Shown piece by piece: positions 18,644-28,400 of a DNA stretch of 64,000 bases. The notes below the pieces were generated by a model. That model was given only the letters and a program-made list of their open reading frames with translations. It did not search any database and was not told the DNA's origin. Location: NCBI GenBank assembly GCA_020349905.1, contig CP070702.1, positions 2,338,395-2,402,394 on the forward strand, written 5' to 3'. Within the stretch, counting starts at the first letter, position 1. Every line of letters begins with the position of its first letter. The DNA comes from Candidatus Eiseniibacteriota bacterium (GTDB taxonomy: Bacteria > Eisenbacteria > RBG-16-71-46 > JAFGJU01). Position numbers and translations under genes: made by a program.

Positions 18644-19771
18644 ATGTCCGACTTTCAGCCCTTCGTTATGGAACGCACGATGTCCAAATTCGAGCAGACG
18701 GTGGAGTACAACCTGTCCGAGAGCGGCGTGCATCCGGTCCCGCTGAGCGAGCTTCTGGCGGACGACCCAGATCATATCAACTGTCTGCTGGCCACGGGCC
18801 TGAACTATCCTCACGTAAACGGGCTTCCCGAATTGCGCGACCGCATCGCGGCACTGTACGACGGCGCCAGACCGGAGAACGTCCTGGTGACAGTTGGCGC
18901 GGCGGAAGCGAACTACCTGACGGTCCGAACGCTTCTCTCCGCGGGAGACGAAATCGTTGTCATGCTTCCCAACTACATGCAGATCTGGGGAATTGCCAAG
19001 AATCACGGACTCGAGGTCAGAACATTTAACCTGAGAGAAGAGATAGGATGGGCGCCGGACTTGAGCGAGCTTTCGGAGGCCGTGACGCCAAAGACCAAGC
19101 TCATCGCCGTGTGTAATCCCAACAATCCCACTGGCCGGATTCTGACTGAGGAAGAGATGGACGCCGTGGTTGCGGCTTCAGAGCGGGCGGGTGCGTGGCT
19201 CCTGGCAGACGAAGTCTACAGAGGCGCAGAGCGAGTGGCGATTGAGGAAAGTCCCTCTTTCTACGGCCGCTACGAGAAGACGGTGGCCGTGGGAAGTCTC
19301 AGCAAGGCCTACGGCCTTCCGGGCCTCCGCATCGGCTGGGTCGTGTGCCCGACCCCGATCGTAGACGAGATCTGGGCAAGGCACGAGTACGTGGCCATCA
19401 GTGCGTCTATGTTGTCCAACAAGCTGGCCGAAATCGCGCTCTCGGATGAGGTCCGGCCTCGTCTCATCAAGCGTACGCGCGATTTCATCCGGGGCGGCTA
19501 TTCCATCCTGGAACGGTGGATGGAGACCCACGGGAACGTGTTGAGCCTGACGCCTCCGCAGGCCGGTGCGATAGCGTTTGTTCGCTACAATCTGGACGTG
19601 AGCTCGACCGTCTTTACGGAGCGGCTGCGTAAGGAGAAGAGTGTGCTCATCGTCCCCGGCGAACACTTCGGTATGGACAAGCTCGTGCGTATCAGTTTCG
19701 GTCTGCCTCAGGACTATCTGGTTCCCGCTCTGGACAGGATTCACGAGTTGATAACTGCCCTCAAGAGTTAG
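18644..19771 (+). CDS. class I/II PLP-dependent aminotransferase
   Basis: 375 residues from ATG 18644 (GGAG 11 bases upstream; the frame is open earlier but non-coding in character). It belongs to fold type I. The PLP Lys is Lys221 in SLSKAYGLPGLRIGW. The NPNNPTG loop and the ADEVY motif are intact, and a C-terminal RISFG contains the carboxylate-binding Arg. It probably transaminates an amino acid such as aspartate, alanine or an aromatic acid. The next gene is an aromatic-amino-acid-type decarboxylase, which fits amino acid catabolism, but substrate specificity is not readable. Confidence 0.9.
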   Translation: MSDFQPFVMERTMSKFEQTVEYNLSESGVHPVPLSELLADDPDHINCLLATGLNYPHVNGLPELRDRIAALYDGARPENVLVTVGAAEANYLTVRTLLSAGDEIVVMLPNYMQIWGIAKNHGLEVRTFNLREEIGWAPDLSELSEAVTPKTKLIAVCNPNNPTGRILTEEEMDAVVAASERAGAWLLADEVYRGAERVAIEESPSFYGRYEKTVAVGSLSKAYGLPGLRIGWVVCPTPIVDEIWARHEYVAISASMLSNKLAEIALSDEVRPRLIKRTRDFIRGGYSILERWMETHGNVLSLTPPQAGAIAFVRYNLDVSSTVFTERLRKEKSVLIVPGEHFGMDKLVRISFGLPQDYLVPALDRIHELITALKS

Positions 19772-19856
19772 CCGCTGTTGTTGGCCCCGGGACTTTATCA
19801 GAACAGGGGCCGGTAACGGGTGGACTAAGTGGGACTCACCGGGAGAAGGTGCGCAG

Positions 19857-21296
19857 ATGTCTGACGAGAAGAGTTTTCACATGACGCCCGAGCAGTTTCG
19901 TCAGTACGGCCGTGCGGTCGTGGACTGGATTGCTGACTACTATGGGAAAATCGAGTCGCTTCCCGTTCTTTCCAGGGTGAAGCCGGGCGAGATCCGAGCG
20001 ATGCTTCCTGCAGAGCCGCCTGCTCGCGGCGAGACATTCGAGCACATCATGAAGGACATGGAGAAGCTCATTCTCCCGGGCGTAACGCACTGGCAATCTC
20101 CGAACTTCTTCGCCTTCTTTCCCTGCAACGCCTCCGCCCCCTCCATACTGGGAGAGCTCTTCTCGGCCGGCCTCGGTGTGCAGGGAATGTTGTGGACGAC
20201 GAGCCCGGCGTGCACGGAGCTGGAGACGCTCGTGCTGGATTGGCTGGCAGACATGCTGGGCCTGCCCGACAGATTCAAGTCGGGCAGCAAGGGAGGCGGG
20301 GTCATCCAGGACACCGCCTCGGGTGCCTCTCTCTGCGCTCTCATCGCGGCACGAGAACTCGCAAGCGGCGGCAGGAGCAACGAGGAGGGCTGCGACGGCC
20401 GCCTCGTGGCCTACGCATCAAAAGAAGCTCATTCCTCCATAGAAAAGGCGGTGAAGATAGCCGGCCTGGGGCGCGATAACCTGAGATTGATAGACGTGGA
20501 CGAGCGGTTGGCCCTTCGTCCCGAGGCGCTGAAGGTGCAAATTGTGCGCGACCGGGCGGCCGGTCTCATTCCCTGCTTCGTATGTGCCACCGTCGGCACG
20601 ACCTCCTCCAACGCCATCGACCCGCTGCCAGAGATAGGCCGGATATGCCGCCAGGAAAACCTCTGGCTCCACGTTGACGCGGCGATGTCGGGAACCGCTG
20701 CCATCTGTCCGGAGTACCGCCACATCCACGAGGGAATGGAACACGCGGACAGCTACTGCTTTAATCCTCACAAGTGGATGTTCACCAACTTCGACTGCGA
20801 CTGCTTCTACGTTTCGGACCGGGCGGCGCTGATACAGAGCCTGAGCATACTTCCGGAGTACCTGCGAAACAAGGCCACCGAGTCCGGTGCCGTCATAGAC
20901 TATCGTGATTGGCACATTCCCCTGGGGCGACGCTTTCGCTCGCTCAAACTGTGGTTCGTCATCCGCCATTACGGCGTTGAGGGCCTCAGATACCACATCA
21001 AGCGACACGTCGAACTGGCTCAGGAATTCGCAGGGTGGGTGGAGCAAAGCGAGGAGTTCGAGCTTGCGGTGCCTCCGCCGCTCAACCTGGTCTGTTTTCG
21101 TCACGTCGCAGGGGACAGCTTCAACGAGCGGTTGCTTGAACGCCTGAACCAGAGCGGGAAACTCTACCTCACGCACACGCTCTTGAAAGGGGCGTACACG
21201 CTTCGATTCTGCGTGGGGCAGACTCACACCGATGAGAGACACGTGCGAGAGGCATGGAAGCAGATTCAGTCAGTTGCAGCAGAGATTGAGAGGTAA
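19857..21296 (+). CDS. aromatic-L-amino-acid-type pyridoxal-dependent decarboxylase
   Basis: 479 residues, ATG behind GGGAGAAGG. It is a group II PLP decarboxylase like AADC, tyrosine decarboxylase and tryptophan decarboxylase. Lys306 in NPHKWMFTNFDC binds PLP. The substrate-side motif THWQSPNFFAFFP is at about residue 80, and VDAAMSGTA holds the ring-contact Asp. The loop Tyr that separates decarboxylases from aldehyde synthases is present (PEYLRNKA). It would convert an aromatic amino acid to its amine. The length and motif order match the family fully. It is preceded closely by an aminotransferase. Confidence 0.93.
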   Translation: MSDEKSFHMTPEQFRQYGRAVVDWIADYYGKIESLPVLSRVKPGEIRAMLPAEPPARGETFEHIMKDMEKLILPGVTHWQSPNFFAFFPCNASAPSILGELFSAGLGVQGMLWTTSPACTELETLVLDWLADMLGLPDRFKSGSKGGGVIQDTASGASLCALIAARELASGGRSNEEGCDGRLVAYASKEAHSSIEKAVKIAGLGRDNLRLIDVDERLALRPEALKVQIVRDRAAGLIPCFVCATVGTTSSNAIDPLPEIGRICRQENLWLHVDAAMSGTAAICPEYRHIHEGMEHADSYCFNPHKWMFTNFDCDCFYVSDRAALIQSLSILPEYLRNKATESGAVIDYRDWHIPLGRRFRSLKLWFVIRHYGVEGLRYHIKRHVELAQEFAGWVEQSEEFELAVPPPLNLVCFRHVAGDSFNERLLERLNQSGKLYLTHTLLKGAYTLRFCVGQTHTDERHVREAWKQIQSVAAEIER

Positions 21297-21307
21297 CGCC
21301 GGAGCTT

Positions 21308-21796
21308 ATGAACTTCACCGTCGAAAGGATGAGCCCCCGGGACTGGGACGCCGTGAAGGCCATATACCGCGAGGGAATCTCCATGGGCATAGCCACGTTT
21401 GAAAAGGACGTTCCTGTCTGGGAAGAATGGGACCGCTCTCACCTGTCCGGGCTCAGGCTCGTTGCGCGGGCTTCTGATAAGGTCGTCGGATGGGCGGCCC
21501 TCAGTCCGGTCTCCGGCAGGTGTGTGTGCGCAGGTGTGGCCGAGGTAAGTTTGTACGTAAGTTCATCGGCCCGCGGCAAGGGCGTGGGGAGGGCCCTTCT
21601 CCAGGCGCTGGTCCGAGGCTCGGAAGAGTCGGGCATCTGGACGCTGCAGGCAGGCATCTTCCCTGAGAACGTGGCCAGCACCGCCGTTCACGAGTCGTGC
21701 GGCTTCCGGAGGGTGGGCGTCAGGGAGAAGCTCGGCCAGCTGGACGGTGTGTGGAAAGACGTCGTTCTGATGGAACGGCGCAGCAGGAGAATCTGA
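21308..21796 (+). CDS. GNAT acetyltransferase, phosphinothricin acetyltransferase-like
   Basis: 162 residues, matching the PAT/Bar group. The start MNFTVERM, the segment GIATFEKDVPVWEEW and the acetyl-CoA loop SSARGKGVGRALL follow the order of the group, as does the C-terminal CGFRRVGVREKLGQLDGVWKD. Family members acetylate amines of amino acid-like molecules, including methionine derivatives. Resistance to phosphinothricin is only one activity of the family and should not be assumed. It starts 11 bases after the decarboxylase and its TGA overlaps the ATG of the GH97 gene, so these genes are co-transcribed. Confidence 0.85.
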   Translation: MNFTVERMSPRDWDAVKAIYREGISMGIATFEKDVPVWEEWDRSHLSGLRLVARASDKVVGWAALSPVSGRCVCAGVAEVSLYVSSSARGKGVGRALLQALVRGSEESGIWTLQAGIFPENVASTAVHESCGFRRVGVREKLGQLDGVWKDVVLMERRSRRI

Positions 21797-23913
21797 TGTC
21801 GAGAGGTCTTGCGTCGAAGCTCATGGTTTCAGGCACTCGCCACAGAGTTGCCGCGTTCACGGGTCTTTTTACCTTCTCATCTCTGCTTCTCCTATCCGTT
21901 CTCCTTGCGGGTCAGGCTGTGGCAGCCGAGAGCGAGGCCCGTCTCGAGATTTTCTCTCCGGATGAAAGCATCGTCGTGGCGTTCATGCTGAAGCAGGGCG
22001 CTCCTTTCTACGAGATAAAGCGCTCCGGCGTTGAAATCATCCGCCCCTCCCGCATGGGCTTCCAGTTCAAGAACGCGGCGCCGCTGGACGGAGACTTTGC
22101 GGTTGCTGACAGCCGCGCGAGCAGTTTCGACGAGACCTGGGTCCAACCATGGGGAGAGGTCAAGGAAATCCGGAACCGATACAACGAGCTCAGGGTGGAG
22201 CTGGAAGAGACCTCGGCCGCGAGGCGCAGGATGACCGTGGTATTCCGGGTCTACGACTGCGGGGTCGGGTTTCGTTACGAACTGCCCCGGCAAGAGAATC
22301 TTAAGGACGTCGAGATAATGGACGAGAAAACCGAGTTCGCTCTGACGGGCCCGCACGACGCGTGGTGGATTCCCGCCTACAGGGACAATCGCTACGAGTA
22401 TCTGTACACGAAGTCCTCGCTCGCCGAAATGGACACGGTTCACACGCCTCTCACAATGCAGACTGCGGACGGCTTCTTCCTGAGCATTCACGAGGCCGCC
22501 CTGACGGACTACGCCAGCATGACCGTCGCAAGCAAGGGGGACAATGTGCTTAAGTGCGACCTGGTTCCCTGGTCCGATGGGGTCAGGGTGAAGGCCTCCA
22601 CCCCGTTCGTGACTCCCTGGCGCACCTTGCAGATTGCAGAGAACCCCGGAGAGCTTATCACCTGCTACCTCATCCTGAACCTCAACGAACCCTGCGTGCT
22701 GGAAGACGTCTCGTGGCTCAGGCCGGGGAAGTACGCCGGCATCTGGTGGGGCATGCACATAGGCAAATACACCTGGGGTTCCGGCGACAGGCACGGGGCC
22801 ACAACAGCTAACGTAAAGAAATACATAGACTTCGCCGCGGAAAACGGCTTCCTGGGTGTGCTGGTGGAGGGCTGGAATCTGGGTTGGGACAGCGAGTGGT
22901 GGTTGGGGGGAAGCGTGTTTGACTTCACCACTCCCTACGACGACTTCGGCATCGAGGAGCTGAGCCGCTACGCCGCGGCAAAGGGGGTCAAAATCATAGG
23001 CCACCACGAAACCAGCGCGGCCATCGAGAACTACGAGAGCCAGGTGGACGCGGCCTTCAGTTTTTGCAGACGATACGGCATCGATGTCGTGAAGACCGGC
23101 TACGTCGGCACGCGAGTGAGCGAGACGGAGTGGCATCACGGGCAGTACATGGTCCGTCACTGTCGCAAGATCGTGGAGAAGGCCGCGAAGAACAGGATCA
23201 TGCTGGACGTTCACGAGCCGGTGAAGGACACGGGCATAAGACGCACCTACCCGAACATGATGACTCGAGAGGGCGCCAGAGGCATGGAGTACGACGCGTG
23301 GAGTGTTGACGGTGGGAATCCGCCAGACCATTCGACAATTTTGCCCTTCACGAGAATGCTGAGCGGCCCGTTCGATTTCACGCCCGGCATCTTCGACCTG
23401 CACTTCGAAGAGCTGCGCCCCGACAACAGGGTGAACACCACTCTGGCCAAACAACTTGCCTACTACCTCGTAATCTACAGCCCCCTTCAAATGGTGGCGG
23501 ATCTCCCAGAGAATTACGAGAACCAGCCGGCCTTCAAGTTCATCGTGGACGTGCCCGCTGACTGGAGTGAAACGAGGGTCCTGAACGCTCAGATAGGCGA
23601 CTACGTGACAATTGCCCGGCGGGAGAGAGACGGCCAGGACTGGTACGTGGGGAGCATAACGGACGAGCAGCCTCGCCAGCTGGAAGCACACCTGGATTTT
23701 CTGCAAGCGGGCAAGAAATACGTGGCCGAAATCTACGCCGACGCTACGGACGCAGACTGGAACAGCAATCCGTACGCGATGAACATACACAGTGCCCTCG
23801 TCGACTCTGATACCGTGATCAGGCTTGCGCTCGCACCGGGGGGCGGCCAGGCCGTGCGCATTCGCCCGGCGTCGGAAGCAGAAGCAGGCGACGTGGCCCC
23901 ATACAGCCCGTGA
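21796..23913 (+). CDS. exported GH97 alpha-glucosidase (SusB type)
   Basis: 705 residues from ATG 21796, overlapping the previous stop (TGATG), with GGAGA upstream. The signal peptide ends at AVAAE. The GH97 N-terminal, TIM-barrel and C-terminal domains follow. The four glutamates expected in inverting alpha-glucosidases of the family are present in order: HHETS, DVHEPV, TREGA and RGMEY. The retaining alpha-galactosidase Asp is replaced by Gly (VVKTGYVG). It is therefore best read as a calcium-dependent inverting alpha-glucosidase acting on malto-oligosaccharides in the periplasm. This links it to the starch locus about 5 kb downstream. Confidence 0.93.
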   Translation: MSRGLASKLMVSGTRHRVAAFTGLFTFSSLLLLSVLLAGQAVAAESEARLEIFSPDESIVVAFMLKQGAPFYEIKRSGVEIIRPSRMGFQFKNAAPLDGDFAVADSRASSFDETWVQPWGEVKEIRNRYNELRVELEETSAARRRMTVVFRVYDCGVGFRYELPRQENLKDVEIMDEKTEFALTGPHDAWWIPAYRDNRYEYLYTKSSLAEMDTVHTPLTMQTADGFFLSIHEAALTDYASMTVASKGDNVLKCDLVPWSDGVRVKASTPFVTPWRTLQIAENPGELITCYLILNLNEPCVLEDVSWLRPGKYAGIWWGMHIGKYTWGSGDRHGATTANVKKYIDFAAENGFLGVLVEGWNLGWDSEWWLGGSVFDFTTPYDDFGIEELSRYAAAKGVKIIGHHETSAAIENYESQVDAAFSFCRRYGIDVVKTGYVGTRVSETEWHHGQYMVRHCRKIVEKAAKNRIMLDVHEPVKDTGIRRTYPNMMTREGARGMEYDAWSVDGGNPPDHSTILPFTRMLSGPFDFTPGIFDLHFEELRPDNRVNTTLAKQLAYYLVIYSPLQMVADLPENYENQPAFKFIVDVPADWSETRVLNAQIGDYVTIARRERDGQDWYVGSITDEQPRQLEAHLDFLQAGKKYVAEIYADATDADWNSNPYAMNIHSALVDSDTVIRLALAPGGGQAVRIRPASEAEAGDVAPYSP

Positions 23914-23983
23914 GGACGGCCGGCACCAGTTATGGGTATCGGCGGGCGTGGAGCAGAATGGGACCACACGGAGAAGGGGCAAG

Positions 23984-24007
23984 ATGAGAATAAGATACTT
24001 CAAGTGA
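23984..24007 (+). CDS. possible 7-codon leader peptide coupled to the GNAT gene
   Basis: ATG 23984 lies 4 bases after a strong ribosome site (GGAGAAGGGG at 23970-23979) and encodes MRIRYFK. Its TGA (24005-24007) overlaps GTG 24004, the most likely start of the acetyltransferase, in a GTGA arrangement. The larger gene has no ribosome site of its own, so translation may be coupled. A one-base sequencing or assembly error joining the two frames is the alternative. Confidence 0.4.
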   Translation: MRIRYFK

Positions 24008-24825
24008 GCAGAACCGACGTGCGAATCGTAGACCTCACAGACGAACACATGCACTTCGTGGCCTCCTGCACTCACGTGGATAAGTTGGACGAGGAGACAG
24101 AGAAGGTGGTGGCGGTCAGGGAGGCCTGGCTGAGAAAGGCTCTGGCGAAGGGGCTTAGAATGAAAGTGGCGGTGGAGGGAGGTACGCCTCTTGGATTCGC
24201 CCACTGCCTGCCAATAGAGCTCGAAACCTGGGGTATGTCGGGCAAGGATTTGATGACGGTTCCTTGTCTCACGCTGAAGTACGATCGAGTCTACAGAGAG
24301 GAGCGGGGAAGCGGTCTGGGAAGAGCTCTCATGAAGAGCGTGGAGCAGGAGGCAAAGAAGAGTAAGAAGGGTGTGGCGGTGCTGGCATACGCACACGACT
24401 TCTGGTTCATGCCCGCCTCCTTCTTCTCGAGGCTGAGGTACGAGGAAGTCCTGAGAGAGGGTGACACCGTCATAATGCTCAAGGCGTTTGCGCCTGTAGA
24501 GCCGCCGTTTATGCACAGACCGCAGTACCGGCCGAGCCCTGTTGAGGGCAAGGTCACGGTCGAAGCATTCTGGAATCCCATTTGTGCAACGTCCATCGCC
24601 GAGATACACCGGGTGCGGGACGTCTGCTCCGAGTTTGGAGAAGAAGTGATTCTGAAGGAGTTCAACACGGGAGACAAAGGGATACTGGACACTTACCAGA
24701 TCTCCCGGGCTCTCTTCATAGACGGGGCGTCGAGGTGCTGGGGATACGCCGCCCCGCGCGATGAGCTGAGGACCGTTATAGAGCAGGCGCTGGAGGAGAA
24801 GCGCCGCGGGAGGAGTCGCACATGA
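24004..24825 (+). CDS. GNAT acetyltransferase with C-terminal YoaP-like/thioredoxin-like region
   Basis: 273 residues from GTG 24004. ATG 23932 in the same frame is possible, but the intervening bases look non-coding. The N-terminal GNAT domain contains the acetyl-CoA loop EERGSGLGRALMKSV. The C-terminal 80 residues (VEAFWNPICATSIAEIHR, then ILKEFNTGDKGILDTYQIS) resemble the YoaP-like extension, which has a thioredoxin-like strand-helix pattern and a Cys near the usual CxxC position. The role is unknown. It overlaps the FMN reductase start by four bases (ATGA), so the pair is translated together and may share a metabolite. Confidence 0.75.
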   Translation: MSRTDVRIVDLTDEHMHFVASCTHVDKLDEETEKVVAVREAWLRKALAKGLRMKVAVEGGTPLGFAHCLPIELETWGMSGKDLMTVPCLTLKYDRVYREERGSGLGRALMKSVEQEAKKSKKGVAVLAYAHDFWFMPASFFSRLRYEEVLREGDTVIMLKAFAPVEPPFMHRPQYRPSPVEGKVTVEAFWNPICATSIAEIHRVRDVCSEFGEEVILKEFNTGDKGILDTYQISRALFIDGASRCWGYAAPRDELRTVIEQALEEKRRGRSRT

Positions 24826-25397
24826 GAATCGCAACATTGCTGGGGAGTCCCAGGAAGAAGGGAAACACAGCCACCGTGCTCGGCCTCTTCGAACAGCTCG
24901 TGGCCCAGGACCACGAAGTGGACCGAATGGACATTGCGTTCCAGAATGTTAAAGGATGTCTTGGATGCTATGAGTGTCAGGCTGTGACGGACGAGCCCGG
25001 ATGTGTTCAGGATGATGACGCCGTCTCGTTGTTCGGGCGGTTGATTCGCTCTGACGCCGTAGTGTATGCGACCCCTCTTTACTGTTGGTGTTTCCCTGCG
25101 CAGATGAAGGCCCTCATAGATAGATCCTTATGTCTGGCAACTGGGTACGGCTCCAAGAAGCACAAGTCATTGATGGAAGGAAAGAAGCTGGCGCTTCTGG
25201 TCACTTGTGACGGGCCCGTGGAGGACAACGCCGACTTCATCCAGGGGGTCTTCGACAGGGTGTGCGGCTTCTTGAAGGGAGTAGTCGTGGGAAAGTACAT
25301 CGTTCCCTCGTGCACGACTCCCGGAGCAGTGATAGATACTGGCACGGCCGTGGCAAGACAAATGGCAAAGGACATCGTGGGAGCACCGCTGGGTTGA
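24822..25397 (+). CDS. NADPH-dependent FMN reductase / flavodoxin-like oxidoreductase
   Basis: 191 residues of the iron-sulfur flavoprotein/NAD(P)H reductase family. The FMN phosphate loop is LLGSPRKKGNT near the N terminus. A cysteine-containing segment CLGCYECQAVTDEPGC matches the multi-Cys region of Isf-like and multimeric flavodoxin proteins. The flavin-binding strand ATPLYCWCFPAQMK follows. It would reduce flavin or a quinone-like substrate in the cytoplasm. It shares a translation unit with the upstream GNAT protein. Confidence 0.88.
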   Translation: MRIATLLGSPRKKGNTATVLGLFEQLVAQDHEVDRMDIAFQNVKGCLGCYECQAVTDEPGCVQDDDAVSLFGRLIRSDAVVYATPLYCWCFPAQMKALIDRSLCLATGYGSKKHKSLMEGKKLALLVTCDGPVEDNADFIQGVFDRVCGFLKGVVVGKYIVPSCTTPGAVIDTGTAVARQMAKDIVGAPLG

Positions 25398-25458
25398 ACG
25401 GCCCGCCGCGTCGGGCTTGTGAAAGCGATGTGTCACATCCACTCGAGGGGTGAGCTGA

Positions 25459-28400
25459 TTGAAGATTCGAATACTCTTCTCAGTAGCGCTCGCATTCAGC
25501 TTGGGTGCGAGTTTCTTCTGCGTGAACGGTCGTTGCGCTTACAGTCCCGCAGGGATGGTCGGTGGTTTTCCTCAGGTTTCAGGGATACCCAAAGCAGGGG
25601 GCTACTCGACGTACGAACCCGAGAATCTCTACAAGTATATAAACGGCGCGGCGGACATCTATCTGGGCTACGGCTTCCAGGAGCTGGCCGTACAGATATA
25701 CGAGAACGAGGCAGGCCAGTCCTTGACAATCGAAGTGTACCGTCACGTGGATTCGAGGAACGGCTTCGGCATCTACGCGTCCGAGAGACCGGTAGAAGGT
25801 GATTTTCTCGACATCGGGGTCCAGGGTTACTACGAGGAGGGCATCCTCAATTTCGTCCGGGGAAGCTACTACGTCAAGCTGAACGCGTTCGACCTCGGTG
25901 AAGCGGAAAAGGCGGTGCTGACGGATGTCGCGAACAGCCTGGTGGGGCGGCTGGAGGGGGAACTTCATCTTCCTAGAATCGTGGGCCTCTTTCCTGAGAA
26001 GGGGAGAGTTCCCGATTCCGAACGTTTCATTCCCGGCGACTTTATGGGCTATTCGTTTCTTCAGAATGCCTTCACATGCGACTACGAAGTCTCAGGTGCG
26101 AAGTTCAAACTCTTTGTGATAGAGGAGAGTGATTCGGCCAGGTGTGACGAGGTGCTCAGAAATTACGCAACAGCGGTGAAGAGCCCGCAGACTCGTGTGG
26201 CGCAAGGCCTCCTCACTTTCGAGGATCCTCACCACGGTACGGTGGGTCTTCTCTGGAGAGGCAAGTTCATCTGGGGTGTTCTGGGACTCGATAGGGCCGA
26301 CCTGCGAACCGAATACCTTGATCGAATCAGGGCAGCGAGCGAGCAGAAACTGACCATCGAGCGCCTCCACAGTGATCCCAACCTCAACGGTCCTCGCCTC
26401 CGCGAAGTGAAGTTCTCCCCTGACGGCAGCCGCGTGACGTTTCTCAAGAGCCGACCGGAGGAACAGAAGAGGTACGACCTCTGGGAATACAGCCTGGCGG
26501 ACAGCGCCCTCCGGCTGCTCGTGGATTCCCGTTCTCTTCTGCCGGGGGACGAGAGACTGTCGGACGAGGAGAGGGCGAGACGCGAGCGGAAGCGCCTGTT
26601 CGCGGCCGGCATCGCGGAGTACTCGTGGTCCGATGACGGCCGGATGCTGCTCTTTCCCCTGGGCGGCGAAGTATACACGTATGACCTGAGTTCACCTCCG
26701 GAGCGGGCCACCAAACGTCTGACTTCGACTCCCGAATTCGAAACGGACGCACAGTTTTCTCCGCGGGGACGCTACGTCTCCTTCATACGCGAGCAAGACC
26801 TCTTCGTTATCGACTTGGGAACCGGCAAGGAGAGGCAGCTCACGCTGGACGGGGAGGGGCCGATAAGGAACGGAATGGCCGAATTCATAGCCCAGGAGGA
26901 GATGGGCAGGCACACGGGCTACTGGTGGTCGGAGGACGAAAAGTACGTCGCGTTCACCCGGACTGACGAGACTAAGGTTCAGCTTTCGCGGCGCATGGAG
27001 ATATACGCCGACACCTTCGAGGTCTTCGACCAGCGGTATCCCAGGACCGGCACGCCCAACGTGCTTATCAAGCTGGGCGTGGTGGAGCTTGCGTCGGGAA
27101 AGATACGCTGGATAGGGCTCGGGGAGGAACAGGACATCTACCTTGCCCGGGTGGACTGGCTCCCAGACAACCGCCGCCTTGCAATCCAGCGCCAGTCGCG
27201 GGGCCAGAAGTCCCTGGACCTGCTGTTTGCCGACGCGCTGTCCGGAAAGGCCCGAGTCGTGCTGAGCGAGTCCAGCCAGACTTGGATACACCTCCACGAC
27301 GACCTGAAGTTTCTCAAGACCAGGCCTCAGTTCATCTGGGCCTCGGAACGGGATGGCCACAAGCATCTATATCTCTACGCACTCGACGGAGCACTGCTGC
27401 GTGCTCTGACAGCAGGTAACTGGGACGTCGGGGAGCTGCGCGGCGTGGACGAAGAAGCGGGGCTCATCTATTTCGATGGTTCCCTTACCAGTCCTCTCGA
27501 GAACCACCTCTACATCACATCCATGACGTCGGAACAAGTGACGCCGCCTGAGCGCCTCACGCTGGCCGAAGGCTGGCACACGCCGGACGTGGAAGAGCAC
27601 TGCCGGTTCTTCGTGGACCACTTCTCTTCTCCGGACACGCCTCCCCAGGTAAGCCTTAACCGCATGGACGGTTCGCGCATCGTCTACCTGGAGGAAAACG
27701 CCCTGGATGAGAACCATCCCTACTATCCGTACCTCGCCGACCACCGCCCTGCAGAGTTCGGTAGCATCCGGGCTGGCAACGGTTTAGTTCTCTATTTCCG
27801 GCTCACGAAACCAGCCTCCTTCGACCCGACAAGGAAATATCCGGTGCTCGTTAACGTGTACGGCGGGCCGGGTGGCCAGGTCGTGAGGAAATCCTGGCGC
27901 GGTCAGGGAGACCTCTGGAGCCAGTACATGGTTCAGCAGGGATACGTCGTCTTTGCCCTGGACGGGCGGGGGTCTGCCAATCGGGGGAGAGCGTTCGGGG
28001 ACGTTCTCTACCGTTCCTTCGGCAGCGTGGAAGTGGAAGACCAGGTCAGGGGTGTGGAGTTCCTGAAGAGCTTGCCCTACGTTGACGGCGAGCGGATAGG
28101 AATCTACGGTCACAGCTACGGGGGTTACGTTGTGCTGATGGCCATGATGAAGGCTCCGGGCGTCTTTGCTGCAGGAGTCTCTTCCGCCCCTGTCACGGAC
28201 TGGCTTCTCTATGACACTCACTACACGGAGCGCTACCTCGGCCACCCGGAACACGACCCCGAGGCCTACCGGAAGAGCAGCGTGTTTTCTCACCTGGATG
28301 GTCTCGAGGGGGAGCTGCTCGTGATTCATGGCATGGCAGACGACAACGTTCTCTTCACGAACAGCTGCAAGCTGTACAAAGCACTCCAGGACAGGGGAGT

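Noticed and set aside
21308-21796. Calling the PAT-like acetyltransferase an antibiotic or herbicide resistance gene
   Set aside because: The family has many natural amine substrates, and the gene sits in a metabolic operon without resistance or mobile context.
21892-24837. 981-codon open frame on the minus strand opposite the GH97 and GNAT genes
   Set aside because: It is antisense to a fully recognisable GH97 enzyme and a GNAT domain, its translation is Arg/His/Val-rich without motifs, and such mirror frames are expected in GC-rich DNA.
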